Source of the DNA: Streptomyces sp. SDr-06
GTDB lineage: Bacteria; Actinomycetota; Actinomycetes; Streptomycetales; Streptomycetaceae
Direction of reading: 5' to 3'
DNA: 64,000 bases
NCBI RefSeq assembly: GCF_003324565.1
Contig: NZ_QOLA01000023.1
Span: forward strand, 49,155 to 113,154
Numbering within the stretch: position 1 is the stretch's first letter; the number at the start of each line of letters is the position of its first letter. Below are positions 43,761 to 53,378 of the stretch, piece after piece. A program made the position numbers and the translations under genes. The notes beneath the pieces were generated by a model. The model was given only the letters and a program-made list of their open reading frames with translations, had not been told where the DNA came from and made no database searches.

Positions 43761-43964
43761 TCAGCTGAGGGAATCCCGGGTCACCTCGGCCACGAACGCG
43801 TTCCACGCGCCGGGGGCGAAGGAGATCGAGGGGCCCTCGGTGACTTTCGAGTCCCGCACGGCGATGGCGTGCGTCTGAGGGGACTTGACTTCGACACATG
43901 CGCCGTTTCCGGTGGAGTACGAGGACTTGGTCCAGGTGTCCGTGGCGCCCTGAAGAATTGCCAT
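43761..43964 (-). CDS. DUF397-domain protein
   Basis: Small (67-aa) DUF397 protein with the family hallmark WTKSSYSTGNGACVEV and the central IAVRDSK. The internal ATG at 43964 (GGAG about 7 nt upstream) is preferred to the longer frame. DUF397 proteins pair with Scr1-type HTH regulators, whose gene is next upstream at 44140. Together they resemble an antitoxin-like regulatory module widely duplicated in Streptomyces. Confidence 0.85.
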   Translation of the reverse strand: MAILQGATDTWTKSSYSTGNGACVEVKSPQTHAIAVRDSKVTEGPSISFAPGAWNAFVAEVTRDSLS

Positions 43965-44139
43965 GTTCGCTCCGGTTCTTGCGAGTTGGTCGTTCTCGGC
44001 CAACGTTTTTCGTTGGCGTGATCGACGCTACTCGCAGGTCCCCCGGTGCGCGGCGGCCATTCACTCAACCGGATGGCATATTCCAGCCGGGCCTTCCATC
44101 GCGGCGTGTGGGGGGTGTACGGTGCCGCGCTTCAGGCTC

Positions 44140-45009
44140 TCACCCGGCTGTGCCGCGCGCGTAGTCCTTCGCGATCGCGGTAATGAATTCCCGCGTCTGG
44201 TCGACATTCAGGGCCTGCGCGCGCAGGTGCTCGTACATCACGCTGTATTTCTGGACATCATTGGCCTTTTCCAGGTAAAGGTCACTGGTGACGCCCTCGA
44301 TGTAGACGACACTGGAGTCCGACGCGTCCGGAAATTCCAGAATCGCGTACTGCCCGTTGATTCCCGGGTGCGCGCCCATGCTGAACGGCAGTACCTGCAC
44401 GGTGACATGGGGCAGCTGGGACTGCTCGATGAGGAACTCCAGCTGGTCGATCATCAGCTGTTTGTCGCCGACCCGGCGACGCAGCGCCGCCTCGTCGATG
44501 ACCACCCACAGCCGCAGGGGGTTCTCCGCCGCCCGTACCCGCTCCTGCCGTCGCAACCGGACGTTCACCCGTTTCTCGACGTCGGTCGGGGCGGTCTCCG
44601 GGAGCGCCCCCGCGATGAGGGCCTCGGCGTACTGCCGGGTCTGGAGCAGGCCCGGCACGACCTGCGGATCGTAGACGCGCAGGCTCGCCGCGTCCGTCTC
44701 CAGGCCGATGTAGACGCTGTACGGGATGTCGCCGAAGGCGTGCCACCAGCCCTGCTGGCGGGAGTCCTTGGCCATCTGCATCAGCGAGTCGACGATGCGG
44801 TGGTCGTCGACCTCGTACACCCCGCACAGATCGCGGACGTCGCGCTGGCTGATGGAACGGCGGCCGTTCTCAAGGCGGCTGATCTTCGACTGGGACACCA
44901 GCAGACGCTCGGCGACCTCTTCGGCCGTCATGCCTTTCAGCTCGCGGAGCCTGCGCAACTCCTGGCCCAATCGGCGCCGCCTGACGGTGGGATTCACATT
45001 GGACGCCAC
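44140..45009 (-). CDS. HTH (XRE/Scr1-like) regulator with DUF5753 domain
   Basis: 289-aa regulator. The N-terminal XRE helix-turn-helix is TAEEVAERLLVSQSKISRLE, and the rest is the DUF5753 ligand or partner domain (VPGLLQTRQYAEA, QLPHVTVQVLPF). The start is GTG 45009. It is separated by about 175 bp from the DUF397 gene, which encodes its usual partner. Such pairs affect development and antibiotic production in some streptomycetes. Confidence 0.9.
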   Translation of the reverse strand: MASNVNPTVRRRRLGQELRRLRELKGMTAEEVAERLLVSQSKISRLENGRRSISQRDVRDLCGVYEVDDHRIVDSLMQMAKDSRQQGWWHAFGDIPYSVYIGLETDAASLRVYDPQVVPGLLQTRQYAEALIAGALPETAPTDVEKRVNVRLRRQERVRAAENPLRLWVVIDEAALRRRVGDKQLMIDQLEFLIEQSQLPHVTVQVLPFSMGAHPGINGQYAILEFPDASDSSVVYIEGVTSDLYLEKANDVQKYSVMYEHLRAQALNVDQTREFITAIAKDYARGTAG

Positions 45010-45114
45010 GGGTAACGCACCTCCGGCTCACGGCTTTTCTGTTCTTCTGCTCAGCAGACTGCCACCAATATCCGGGCGCGCGCTGGAAAATGGCCACACA
45101 CAGCGACTACGCGA

Positions 45115-45146
45115 ACGCGCGGGGCTGTCGAGACAGCCCCGCGCGT
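45115..45146. terminator. Perfect 15-bp stem terminator
   Basis: The arms 45115-45129 and 45132-45146 (ACGCGCGGGGCTGTC and its complement) form a perfect stem with a 2-nt tip. It lies just after the GPP34 stop in the direction of transcription. Confidence 0.8.
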
Positions 45147-45213
45147 CATGTGCGGTTCCCGAACCGGGTCATGGGGACGACGGCGCGGCGGTGGTGCGGT
45201 CCTGCCGGTGGTA

Positions 45214-45963
45214 CTAGTGGTGGGCCACGGCCCGCACCATCGCCCCGTGATGCGGCTGCATCGGAACGCCGGCCGCCGCGGCGTGGCGGCCTCCGTTGTC
45301 GGGGGCGGCGGCGCTCTGGCCGTTGCGGCGTGGCTGAGCGGCCACCCCGTTCTGCACGTCCATCACGGCGTGCGCGACGAGCCCACCCATGGGGTCGTGC
45401 CTGATCAGGTCCCTGAGACGGGAGCGCGATGACCGCCCCTCGTTGCCGGGGTAGAGGTGCTTGCCGAGCCCGACCGCGTGGGCCAGCGCGGCGAGCGCCG
45501 CGGTCCGCGGGTCCGGCGGTACGCCGGTGCGGATCGCACTGTCCAGCCGGGCCCTGATGTCCCGGCTGATCGCCGTGTCCGTCGCCTGGTAGCGAGTCGT
45601 CGGCAGCACCCCGCACATCTGGCCGGACACGGCATGAACCATGCCGCACCGCTCCAGGTGCGCGAGGTAAATCTGGCGGAGCCCGAGGCGGGGCCCGCCG
45701 ATCCAGTGGACGGCCCGAACCGGACTGCCGCGCCTGCGCAGCAGTTCCAGTGCGGAGTCCAGTGTCGGATCTCCTGTCGGCCGTGCCATCACCACGGCGA
45801 TGCGATCCCCGTCTGGGGCTATCCGTCCTGCCAGAGCCAGCTCCACTAGCTGAGCTCCGGCGAGGCCGAGGTCGAGCGACTGCGGCTGCGCTGTGGTACC
45901 CGTGGCCGGGTCCAGAGCGAGCAGCAACAGCTCTTCCGGAATAGTTCTGCGGCTCCTGCCCAT
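45214..45963 (-). CDS. GPP34 (GOLPH3/VPS74-like) family protein
   Basis: 249-aa protein with the family start RTIPEELLLLALDPATG and the later GLGKHLYPGN motif. Eukaryotic relatives bind PI4P and Golgi glycosyltransferases. Many streptomycetes have several copies whose function is unclear. The C-terminal 60 residues are His/Ala/Gly-rich and probably disordered. No partner is adjacent. ATG 45963 is the only plausible start. Confidence 0.8.
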   Translation of the reverse strand: MGRSRRTIPEELLLLALDPATGTTAQPQSLDLGLAGAQLVELALAGRIAPDGDRIAVVMARPTGDPTLDSALELLRRRGSPVRAVHWIGGPRLGLRQIYLAHLERCGMVHAVSGQMCGVLPTTRYQATDTAISRDIRARLDSAIRTGVPPDPRTAALAALAHAVGLGKHLYPGNEGRSSRSRLRDLIRHDPMGGLVAHAVMDVQNGVAAQPRRNGQSAAAPDNGGRHAAAAGVPMQPHHGAMVRAVAHH

Positions 45964-46108
45964 CCATGCCTCCCCGCGTGGATGAATGACAGGGTGACCC
46001 CTCTCACATTCATCTGTCGAGAGCGCCTGGGTGGTTCGTACGGGAACCGACAGGTATGTCGTTCTCGTCTAGCCGGGGGGTCCTACCCGGCACACGGGAC
46101 ACTGGTAC

Positions 46109-48925
46109 ATGGTTCGGACAGTTTCGGATGACGCCACCCGGCGTCTGGAGGAGGCATCGGTGGCGGGCGAGTCCCCCGACAAGTCGGAGCAGCAGCAGTC
46201 GTCGGGGGAGACGACTACGAGCGAACGCGATCCGCGTCTCGCGGTCTCCCACTCCCCGTCCCCCTCCGGCAAGGGAGAGGACGGCGCCAGGACGGCGAAT
46301 GGTTCCGGCACCTCCGCGGCGGGCTCGGGTTCGGCCGCGGCGGGTTCCGTGGACCAGGCGACCGCCGTCTTCCGCGCCCCGCGCCAGGAGGACGGCGACT
46401 CCCGGCTCCGCGCGGCGGTCGCGGCGTGGGTCGACCAGGAGGCCGAGGCGGAGTCGGATACCGCTGGCTCGGAGGGTGCTGAGCGGGGCGCCGCTGGTTC
46501 GGGTGCCGCTGAGCCGGGCGTCGTGAAGTCGGCGGACTCCGTGTCGGGCGACCGCGAGTCCGACGGGGCCGAGGCCCGCGACGCCGACACCGCCGACACC
46601 GCCGACACCAAGGACAGCCGCACCGCGCCCAGCACCGGCGCCAAGCCGACGGCGGGCGACGCCAAGCCGGAGACCAACGGCAGCGAGCCCGCGTCCACCG
46701 GCACCAAGTCCGAGGCCGTCGACAACGCTGCCACGACTGGCGCGACCGCGGACGCTGACGCCACCGTTGACGTCGACGACAAGGCTTCCGACGACAAGGC
46801 CACGGCCGACAAGGCTCAGCCGAGCCGCACCGAGCCCGAGCCCGGAGCCGCGAGCGGCACCAAGGCCGAGTCCGAGTCCGAGCCCGTAGCCGAGAGTGCC
46901 TCCAAGTCCGAGCCCGCAACCAAGCCCGGCACCGAGCCCGACAGCGACGACGATGCCTCGGCAGCCCGCACCACCTCCTGGGGCGCCAAGCGCAGCACCA
47001 CCCCCGAGCCCAGGTCGACCTCCTCCGAGCCCAAGCCGACCCCCTCCGAGCCGAAGGCGACTCCCTCCGAGCCGAAGGCGACTCCCTCCGAGCCGAAGGC
47101 GACTCCCTCCGAGCCGAAGGCGACTCCCTCCGAGCCGGAGGCGGACCTGTCCGAGTCCAAGGCGGGCTCCTCCGAGCCGAAGGCGGGCTCCTCCGAACCC
47201 AAGGCGCAGGCCGCCGAGGCCAAGGCTCAGGCCCCTGAGGTCAAGGCCGCCGAGGCCAAGGGGCAGGGCTCCGACCGTAAGTCCGACGGCAAGGGGGCTC
47301 AGGACGAGGGGATCGACCAGCCGACCACCGTCTTCAAGGCCGTCGCTCCGCCCGCCGTCGATCAGCCGACGGCGATGCTGAAGCTGCCCTCGCCGCAGCG
47401 GGAGTCCGCTGCCGGGCGGACCGGGGAAGAGGCGGGCGAGCGGACGAGCCGGTTCGTGCCGCTGCGGCCGGACGACGCGGGTACCGCGAACGGCGCCCCG
47501 GCCAAGAAGCTCGACGCCCCCGCTCGCAAGCCCGAGGCGCCGAAGGTCACCCCGCCGCCCGCCACCGGCCCCGGTTTCGGCGCCCCGAGTGGGGCCGTCC
47601 CCGAGCGGGCCGAGCGCACCAGACAGCAGCCGCTGCCGCCGAAGCCCCCGCTCGACCTGCTCGCCGAGCTGACGAACACCCCGCCCCCGCCGCAGACCCC
47701 GGTCCGCACCACGGTGCGGCGGTTCAAGATCTGGACCCCGCTGGTCCTGCTGCTCCTGGTCGTCTTTGCGGTCGTACAGATCCTGCGCCCGCTTCCCGCG
47801 CCGAAGCTGACCCTCACCTCGTCGGCCACGTACACCTTCAACGGGGGCGAGCTCAGCCTGCCGTGGCCCGCCGAGGGGCAGTCCGCGGTGGCCGTGGACG
47901 GGGTGGGCAGCCTCGGTACGCACGGGGAGCAGAAGCCCGCGCCGCTGGCGAGCGTCGCCAAGACGATGACGGCGTACGTGATCCTCAAGGGCCACCCGAT
48001 CACCGGGAAGCAGGAGGGCGAGAAGATCACGGTCGATCAGCAGGCCGAGGACGACGCCAAGAAGCCGGACGAGTCGACGGCGCCGATCCGCAAGGACCAG
48101 CAGTTCACCGAGAAGCAGATGCTCGAACTGCTGATGATCCCGTCCGGCAACAACGCCGCGCGGCTGCTGGCCCGTTGGGACGCCGGGAGCGAGGACGCGT
48201 TCATCGCGAAGATGAACGACGCCGCCAAGGGACTCGGCATGACCAGCACCACGTACACCGACCCGAGCGGGCTGAAGGAGACCACAGTCTCCACGCCGAC
48301 CGATCAGCTCAAGCTGGCGCAGGCCGTGATGCAGAACGACATCTTCCGGGAGATCGTCAACACGCCCCAGATCAAGATCCCGGGCATCGACACGATGATC
48401 TACAACAACAACACGATCCTGCTCAAGCCGGGTGTGAGCGGCATCAAGACCGGCTCCTCGACCCCGGCCGGCGGCAATCTGCTGTGGGCGGCCGACACCG
48501 TCGTCGACGGCAAGAACCAGCGGATCTACGGCATCGTCATGGGCCAGCGCACCGGCACCACGCTCGACAACAAGCTGAAGTCCGCGATCAGCAACAGCTA
48601 CACGCTGATCCAGGCCGTGCAGAAGGCGGTGACCTCGGCGACCGTCGTCAAGAAGGGCGAGGTCGTCGGGTACGTCGACGACGGGCTCGGCGGCAGGACC
48701 CCGGTCGTGGCGGCCAAGGACCTGAAGGCGGTCGGCTGGCCGGGCCTGAAGGTCGACGTGACCCTGGGCGACGCGGGCAAGGCCGTCCCGCACTCGGCGA
48801 AGCCGGGCACCGTGGTCGGCGAGCTGTCGATCGGCACGGGCAACGGCAGGCTGACCGCCCCGGTCGAGCTGGGCCGCGCCCTGACCGAGCCGGGCGTGGG
48901 CGACAAGCTCACCCGACTGGGCTGA
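46109..48925 (+). CDS. S11 D-alanyl-D-alanine carboxypeptidase with very long disordered N-terminus
   Basis: 938-aa peptidoglycan enzyme. Residues 1-530 are disordered, Ala/Glu/Lys/Ser-rich and repetitive (SEPKATPSEPKATP units from about 47040). A single membrane helix (about 540-560) follows, and the extracellular C-terminal domain has the three S11 motifs: SVAK (about 614), SGN (about 680) and KTG (about 779). It removes the terminal D-Ala from pentapeptides. The long cytoplasmic arm is unusual compared with the roughly 400-aa norm. A start at GTG 46160 is also possible. A 12-bp hairpin terminator follows. Confidence 0.9.
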   Translation: MVRTVSDDATRRLEEASVAGESPDKSEQQQSSGETTTSERDPRLAVSHSPSPSGKGEDGARTANGSGTSAAGSGSAAAGSVDQATAVFRAPRQEDGDSRLRAAVAAWVDQEAEAESDTAGSEGAERGAAGSGAAEPGVVKSADSVSGDRESDGAEARDADTADTADTKDSRTAPSTGAKPTAGDAKPETNGSEPASTGTKSEAVDNAATTGATADADATVDVDDKASDDKATADKAQPSRTEPEPGAASGTKAESESEPVAESASKSEPATKPGTEPDSDDDASAARTTSWGAKRSTTPEPRSTSSEPKPTPSEPKATPSEPKATPSEPKATPSEPKATPSEPEADLSESKAGSSEPKAGSSEPKAQAAEAKAQAPEVKAAEAKGQGSDRKSDGKGAQDEGIDQPTTVFKAVAPPAVDQPTAMLKLPSPQRESAAGRTGEEAGERTSRFVPLRPDDAGTANGAPAKKLDAPARKPEAPKVTPPPATGPGFGAPSGAVPERAERTRQQPLPPKPPLDLLAELTNTPPPPQTPVRTTVRRFKIWTPLVLLLLVVFAVVQILRPLPAPKLTLTSSATYTFNGGELSLPWPAEGQSAVAVDGVGSLGTHGEQKPAPLASVAKTMTAYVILKGHPITGKQEGEKITVDQQAEDDAKKPDESTAPIRKDQQFTEKQMLELLMIPSGNNAARLLARWDAGSEDAFIAKMNDAAKGLGMTSTTYTDPSGLKETTVSTPTDQLKLAQAVMQNDIFREIVNTPQIKIPGIDTMIYNNNTILLKPGVSGIKTGSSTPAGGNLLWAADTVVDGKNQRIYGIVMGQRTGTTLDNKLKSAISNSYTLIQAVQKAVTSATVVKKGEVVGYVDDGLGGRTPVVAAKDLKAVGWPGLKVDVTLGDAGKAVPHSAKPGTVVGELSIGTGNGRLTAPVELGRALTEPGVGDKLTRLG

Positions 48926-48942
48926 CCGCCCCCGACCGCTTC

Positions 48943-48971
48943 GAGGGCGCCCCGACCTGCGGGGCGCCCTC
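48943..48971 (+). terminator. Terminator hairpin after the S11 carboxypeptidase gene
   Basis: GAGGGCGCCCCG (48943-48954) and CGGGGCGCCCTC (48960-48971) pair perfectly over 12 bp with a 5-nt loop, 17 bp after the stop codon. Confidence 0.8.
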
Positions 48972-49179
48972 GTGCTAGCTTCGGGCAACTGGGGACGCGG
49001 GGACGGCGTCCCTTGAGTCGGGGGACAATCTCGGGGGAGTACCCGGGGAAGCATCGACTCCGTCCGGAGTGCTCCGGACACAAGCAGTACGGGCCGCCCG
49101 GGCGGCCCCCGCGCGGACCGTGTGCGAATGCACACGGTCGCGCATGCCAGGTGAGACAGCGTGAGGCGGGAGAGCCGCA

Positions 49180-51006
49180 GTGACCACCGCTGAGCCGACG
49201 CCCACCCGCGCCGACAGCAGCCCCAGTACGACCACGAGCACCACCGGGACCGGGACCCCGTCCTGGGCGTCCCGGGCCCAGCGGCGAATACGCCTGGGCC
49301 CGGACTCCTGGCCGAGACGCCACCCCGTCGCCTTCGTGACGGCGGCCGCGGCCGTGACCCACATCCTCTGGTTCCTCGTCTTCGCCAACAGCGGCGGGGA
49401 CCTCGCGGCGCAGGACGCCTGGACCGAGTTCGTCGGCCGCCACCCGGAGTCGGCGTACAACCTGGCCTGGTACGGCGGCATGCACCCGGTGTCGTACAGC
49501 GTCGTCTCGCCGTATCTGATGTCGGTGCTCGGCGTCCGGACCACGATGATGATCGCCGGGACCGTGTCGGCCGGGCTCACCGCGCTGATCCTGGTCCGCG
49601 TCAAGGCGGTCCGCAACCCGCTGGCCTGCTCCTTCGCCGCGCTCTTCGCCTTCCTGTGCAACGCCGTGTCGGGCCGTGTGACCTTCGGGCTCGGCACGAT
49701 GTTCGCGCTCGGCGCGGTGGCCGCGGTGTTCTGCTGGCCGCACAACCGGCGCGAGAACCGCTGGCAGAAGGCGGCCGTCGCCGCGCCGTGCGCCGCGCTC
49801 GCCACCGCGAGCAGCCCGGTCGCGGGACTGTTCCTCGGCATCGTCGCGGCCGCGCTCTTCCTGAACAAGCGCCGCCCGGGCGCGTACACGATCGGTCTGC
49901 CGCCGGTCGTGGTGGTCGCCCTGTCGGCGTGGCTCTTCCCCTTCTCGGGCACGCAGCCGATGGCGCTGATGACGACCTCGGGCCCGTTCCTCTTCGCGGC
50001 CCTCATCTTCTTCCTGGTGCCGAAGGACTGGCGGACGGTCCGCACGGCCGCGCTGGTGTACGGCGTCGGGGTGCTGCTGTGCTTCGCGATCCACTCGCAG
50101 ATCGGCTCGAACATCACGCGCCTGGCGATGCTGTTCGCCGGGGTGCTGCTGCTCGCGGCCCTGCCGTACGCGGTGCCGAAGTCCCGCAAGTGGTACGTCC
50201 TCGTGCTGGCTTTCGCCGGCCTCAACGGCTGGATCGGCTTCAAGTCGGCGGACGACATCGTGCGCACCGCCCCCGCGGCGACCTGGGCGCGCGATCTGGC
50301 GCCGCTGGTCGCCCAGTTGCAGGGGCTCGACGCGGAGACCGGCCGGGTCGAGGTGGTCCCCGCCTCCAGCCACCGCGAGGCCTCGGCGTTCACCCCGTAC
50401 GTGAACCTCGCCCGCGGCTGGAACCGGCAGGCGGACATGCAGCGCAACCCGCTCTTCTACGACGACACCCTGAACTCGGAGAACTACCACGCCTGGCTGG
50501 ACCGCTGGGCGGTGCGCTACGTGGTGCTGCCGATGGGCCCGGCGGACTCCAGCGGCGACATCAAGGAGGCCAAGCTCCTCCAGGAGGGCCAGCCGTACCT
50601 GAAGCAGATCTGGTCGAACGAGCACTGGCGCCTGTACGCCGTCGACAACCCGACCCCGCTCGCGGACCCGCCCGCCACGGTCAAGCACGCCGGTGAGGGC
50701 GAGGTCACGGTGGAGGTCGGCTCGGCGGGCAAGGTCCTGATCCGCATCCCGTACTCGCCCTGGCTGAAGCTGGTCGACGCCAAGGGCAAGGGTGTGGTGC
50801 CGCCGCAGGAGACCCCGGAGTCCAAGCTGCGCGGCCACGGCCCGAAGTCGTACACCAACCCCAACGGCTGCCTGCGCAAGGCCCCCCAGACGGCCGCGGG
50901 CGACGAGTGGACCGAACTCGTCGCCCCGAAACCGGGCACCTACCGGGTGGCCGCGCCCTACAGCATCCCGCGCGGCACGGGCTGCCCGGAGGGCCTGACC
51001 CCCTGA
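49180..51006 (+). CDS. Polytopic membrane protein, GT-C/MFS-like, function unknown
   Basis: 608-aa protein: a Ser/Thr-rich cytoplasmic start, about 10-11 hydrophobic helices (roughly residues 50-390) and a large C-terminal soluble domain with the pattern SSHREASAFTPYVNLARGW. The topology and the acidic-aromatic loop after helix 1 (QDAWTEFVGRHPES) resemble GT-C glycosyltransferases that use lipid-linked sugars, although such proteins are often annotated as MFS. GTG 49180 has GGGAG upstream. It may act in envelope glycan assembly, consistent with wall genes on both sides. Confidence 0.7.
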   Translation: MTTAEPTPTRADSSPSTTTSTTGTGTPSWASRAQRRIRLGPDSWPRRHPVAFVTAAAAVTHILWFLVFANSGGDLAAQDAWTEFVGRHPESAYNLAWYGGMHPVSYSVVSPYLMSVLGVRTTMMIAGTVSAGLTALILVRVKAVRNPLACSFAALFAFLCNAVSGRVTFGLGTMFALGAVAAVFCWPHNRRENRWQKAAVAAPCAALATASSPVAGLFLGIVAAALFLNKRRPGAYTIGLPPVVVVALSAWLFPFSGTQPMALMTTSGPFLFAALIFFLVPKDWRTVRTAALVYGVGVLLCFAIHSQIGSNITRLAMLFAGVLLLAALPYAVPKSRKWYVLVLAFAGLNGWIGFKSADDIVRTAPAATWARDLAPLVAQLQGLDAETGRVEVVPASSHREASAFTPYVNLARGWNRQADMQRNPLFYDDTLNSENYHAWLDRWAVRYVVLPMGPADSSGDIKEAKLLQEGQPYLKQIWSNEHWRLYAVDNPTPLADPPATVKHAGEGEVTVEVGSAGKVLIRIPYSPWLKLVDAKGKGVVPPQETPESKLRGHGPKSYTNPNGCLRKAPQTAAGDEWTELVAPKPGTYRVAAPYSIPRGTGCPEGLTP

Positions 51007-51128
51007 GGGAGCCCGGTCCCATCCGCCGGGTTACCTCGATGGGGTGAATCCAGCCGGTAAGCGGCAACTGGCCGCCATCTCCACATGTCCCACATCTTGC
51101 TTGCGACAGCAGACATCTTGGGGGACCC

Positions 51129-51722
51129 GTGAGTAATCAGCAGCCTCAGCATCCCGGATGGGCCGGCCCGCAGCAGCCCTACGGCCAGCAGCCGTACGGG
51201 CCGCCGTTTCAGCCGCAGCCGCCGAAAAAGGGACCCGGCGCGGGGAAGGTCATCGGCCTTGGCTGCCTCGGCCTCGTCGGCGTGGCCGTCGCGCTCGGCG
51301 TCGTCGCCGCGGCCGTCAGCGGCAGCGGCGCGAACGACTCCGGCAGGAGCGCCTCGAAGTCCACGACCGGCAACAAACCGGCCGCCGGCGCCAAGGACGA
51401 CAGCAAGAAGGCCGACGTACCGAAGACCGTCGTCTTCAAGGTCTGGGGGAGCGCCCCGGCCGGAATGCTGGGCGGTCTCGACATCTCCTACGGCTCCGAC
51501 AGCGACACCCGCAAGGGCGTGTTCGAGGACGGCAAGTTCGAGGCCACCCTGCCCCTCAAGAAGGGCGCGATGTACTACTCGCTGAACGCCCAGTTGCAGG
51601 GCTCGGGCGACGTCAATTGCAGCGTGACCGTGGACGGCCAGACGAAGGCCGGGCACGCGTCGGGCGGCTACAACATCTGCGACGCCCAGCTCAACAGCGA
51701 CTTCACCGGGGGCTGGCAGTAA
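51129..51722 (+). CDS. Membrane-anchored MmpS-like protein
   Basis: 197-aa protein: a Gln/Pro/Gly-rich cytoplasmic start, one membrane helix (IGLGCLGLVGVAVALGVVAA) and a Ser/Lys-rich linker. A C-terminal Ig-like domain follows, with a Cys pair in VNCSVTVDG and YNICDAQ. The last domain has the layout of mycobacterial MmpS accessory proteins. GTG 51129 is preceded by GGGGG. No MmpL partner is nearby, so a stand-alone role is likely. Confidence 0.7.
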   Translation: MSNQQPQHPGWAGPQQPYGQQPYGPPFQPQPPKKGPGAGKVIGLGCLGLVGVAVALGVVAAAVSGSGANDSGRSASKSTTGNKPAAGAKDDSKKADVPKTVVFKVWGSAPAGMLGGLDISYGSDSDTRKGVFEDGKFEATLPLKKGAMYYSLNAQLQGSGDVNCSVTVDGQTKAGHASGGYNICDAQLNSDFTGGWQ

Positions 51723-51777
51723 AAGAGGCCCGGATTCCCCGCCGCCCCGGGGCACCGACCCCGTGCCGTCGTACGGA

Positions 51778-51809
51778 AAGGCCCCGAACCATGATCGGTT
51801 CGGGGCCTT
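51778..51809. terminator. Bidirectional terminator hairpin
   Basis: AAGGCCCCGAACC (51778-51790) and GGTTCGGGGCCTT (51797-51809) pair perfectly over 13 bp with flanking A/T, between the MmpS-like gene and the oppositely oriented tRNA. Confidence 0.88.
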
Positions 51810-51826
51810 CGTCCTGCTCACCACTG

Positions 51827-51899
51827 TGCCCCCGGCAGGATTCGAACCTGCGACACCCGCTTTAGGAGAGCGGTGCTCTATCCCCTGAGCTACGGAGGC
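51827..51899 (-). tRNA. tRNA-Arg (anticodon CCT)
   Basis: On the minus strand the 73-nt gene starts GCCTCCG and ends CGGGGGC plus discriminator A. The D-arm is GCTCAGGGGATAGAGC, the anticodon stem-loop CCGCT-CTCCTAA-AGCGG, and the T-arm GCAGG-TTCGAAT-CCTGC. The seven-pair acceptor stem includes one G-T pair. The anticodon CCT reads AGG. CCA is not encoded. Confidence 0.97.
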
Positions 51900-52006
51900 G
51901 TGCTGCCGATGGCAGACCTGGACAGGGTAGCGGATGTGGGGAGGGGCTTGTTGGCGGGGCGGGGGGAGTGGGGCGAGGCCCGGCGTCCGAGGGGCCCGGC
52001 GGGGGC

Positions 52007-53233
52007 TCAGGTGGTCGCGCTGCCCGCTGTCCAGGCGGGCCAGGGCATGTTCCAGCCGCTCAGGCCGTTGTCGGGGGCCACCGTGCCGCCGCCCGTCGAG
52101 TTGGTCACGATCACCACGTCGCCGGGCATCGAGTTCGCGTAGAACCAGGCGGCGGGGGAGCCGGGGTCGCCGCCGCCCTGGGTGTCCTGGAGGCCGACGC
52201 AGCCGTGGCTGGTGGCCTGGGCGCCGAAGGTCGACGGCGCCGCCCAGTAGTTGCCGTGGATGAAGGTGCCGGAGTTGGTGAGGCGCTGGGCGTGCGGGAC
52301 GTCGGGGATGTCGTACTCGTCGCCGAGGCCCACCGTGGTGCTGTTCATCTTCGTCTGCCGGTACTGCTCGCTGATGACCATCGTGCCGTTGTACGTGGCG
52401 AACTTCGGGGAGCCGGTGGAGACGGGCACCGTTTTGACCGTGGCGCCGTTCTGTCGGACGGTCATCTCCTGGTGGGCCGCGTCCACCGTGGAGATCTGCT
52501 CGCGCCCCACGGTGAAGGAGAAGGACCTGTCCTGAACTCCATAGATTCCCTTGGCCAGTTGGAGCCCGTCGAAGTCGAAGTTCACGGTCACCTTGGAGTC
52601 CGGCTTCCAGAACTCCTGGGGGCGGAAGTCGACGCGCCGGTCGCCGAACCAGTGGCCCACCGCCTGCTGGCCGCCGGTCGAGGTGATCTTCACGGCGGAT
52701 TCCGCGGCCTTCCGGTCGGTCACCGGCTTGTCGAACCGGAAGGAGACCTCCATGCCCACGCCCACCGTGGAGGTGTCCTCGGGGGTGTAGAAGGCGATCA
52801 CCGAGTTGCTCTCGGAGACCGTGGTGAAGCGCGCGGTCCTGGTCGCCGTCCGGCCATCCGGGTCCTTCGCCTCGGCGGTCAGCGTGTACGCCGTGCCGCG
52901 GGCCAGGTTCGCCGAGGGGTGCCAGGCGTTGCGGGCCGGGGTCAGTGCTCCGGCGATGGCCTTGCCGCCTTGGGCCGTGAGGGTGACCGAGGTGAAGGTG
53001 CCGTCCGTCACGCTCGCGCCGACGTCCTTGACGGTGATGCCGACGTGGCCCGCGCCGTCCTGCGGTGTGGTGGTGATCCGCGCCCTGGACACCGTCGGGC
53101 TCGGGCCGGGGGAGTCCGTGCCGCCGCCCGACGAGCAGGCGCCCAGCGCCAGCACGGCCACGGCGAGCAGGGCCAGGATCGCCGCGGCGCCGGGGCGGCC
53201 GGTCTGTGCGCGCTTCGTACGGTTGCCTGTCAC
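52007..53233 (-). CDS. L,D-transpeptidase lipoprotein with Ig-like domains
   Basis: 408-aa lipoprotein: signal peptide with lipobox LGACSS, two Ig-like domains (about 50-250) and the catalytic YkuD domain. Its active-site block is SHGCVGLQ. The usual SHGCVNL has Asn where this protein has Gly, which still keeps catalytic His and Cys. It forms 3-3 crosslinks in peptidoglycan. It is divergent from an LCP gene, so the two form a wall-assembly pair. GTG/ATG choice is clear at 53233 because the signal peptide begins there. Confidence 0.93.
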   Translation of the reverse strand: MTGNRTKRAQTGRPGAAAILALLAVAVLALGACSSGGGTDSPGPSPTVSRARITTTPQDGAGHVGITVKDVGASVTDGTFTSVTLTAQGGKAIAGALTPARNAWHPSANLARGTAYTLTAEAKDPDGRTATRTARFTTVSESNSVIAFYTPEDTSTVGVGMEVSFRFDKPVTDRKAAESAVKITSTGGQQAVGHWFGDRRVDFRPQEFWKPDSKVTVNFDFDGLQLAKGIYGVQDRSFSFTVGREQISTVDAAHQEMTVRQNGATVKTVPVSTGSPKFATYNGTMVISEQYRQTKMNSTTVGLGDEYDIPDVPHAQRLTNSGTFIHGNYWAAPSTFGAQATSHGCVGLQDTQGGGDPGSPAAWFYANSMPGDVVIVTNSTGGGTVAPDNGLSGWNMPWPAWTAGSATT

Positions 53234-53378
53234 CGTGGACGTCTCCCCTCCGAGAGGCTGCCGGCCTGATGTGCCCGTTATGCGGTGGTATGAACCTTTC
53301 TTGTAGTGTGCGGTAACGCCCTGTGCGTACGCATGCGGGGTTCTGGGTTCTGGGTCGGGCTACGGACGGAGTCGAGGG

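Noticed and set aside
45148..45432. Plus-strand frame over the GPP34 gene
   Set aside because: Antisense shadow of a recognised family member.
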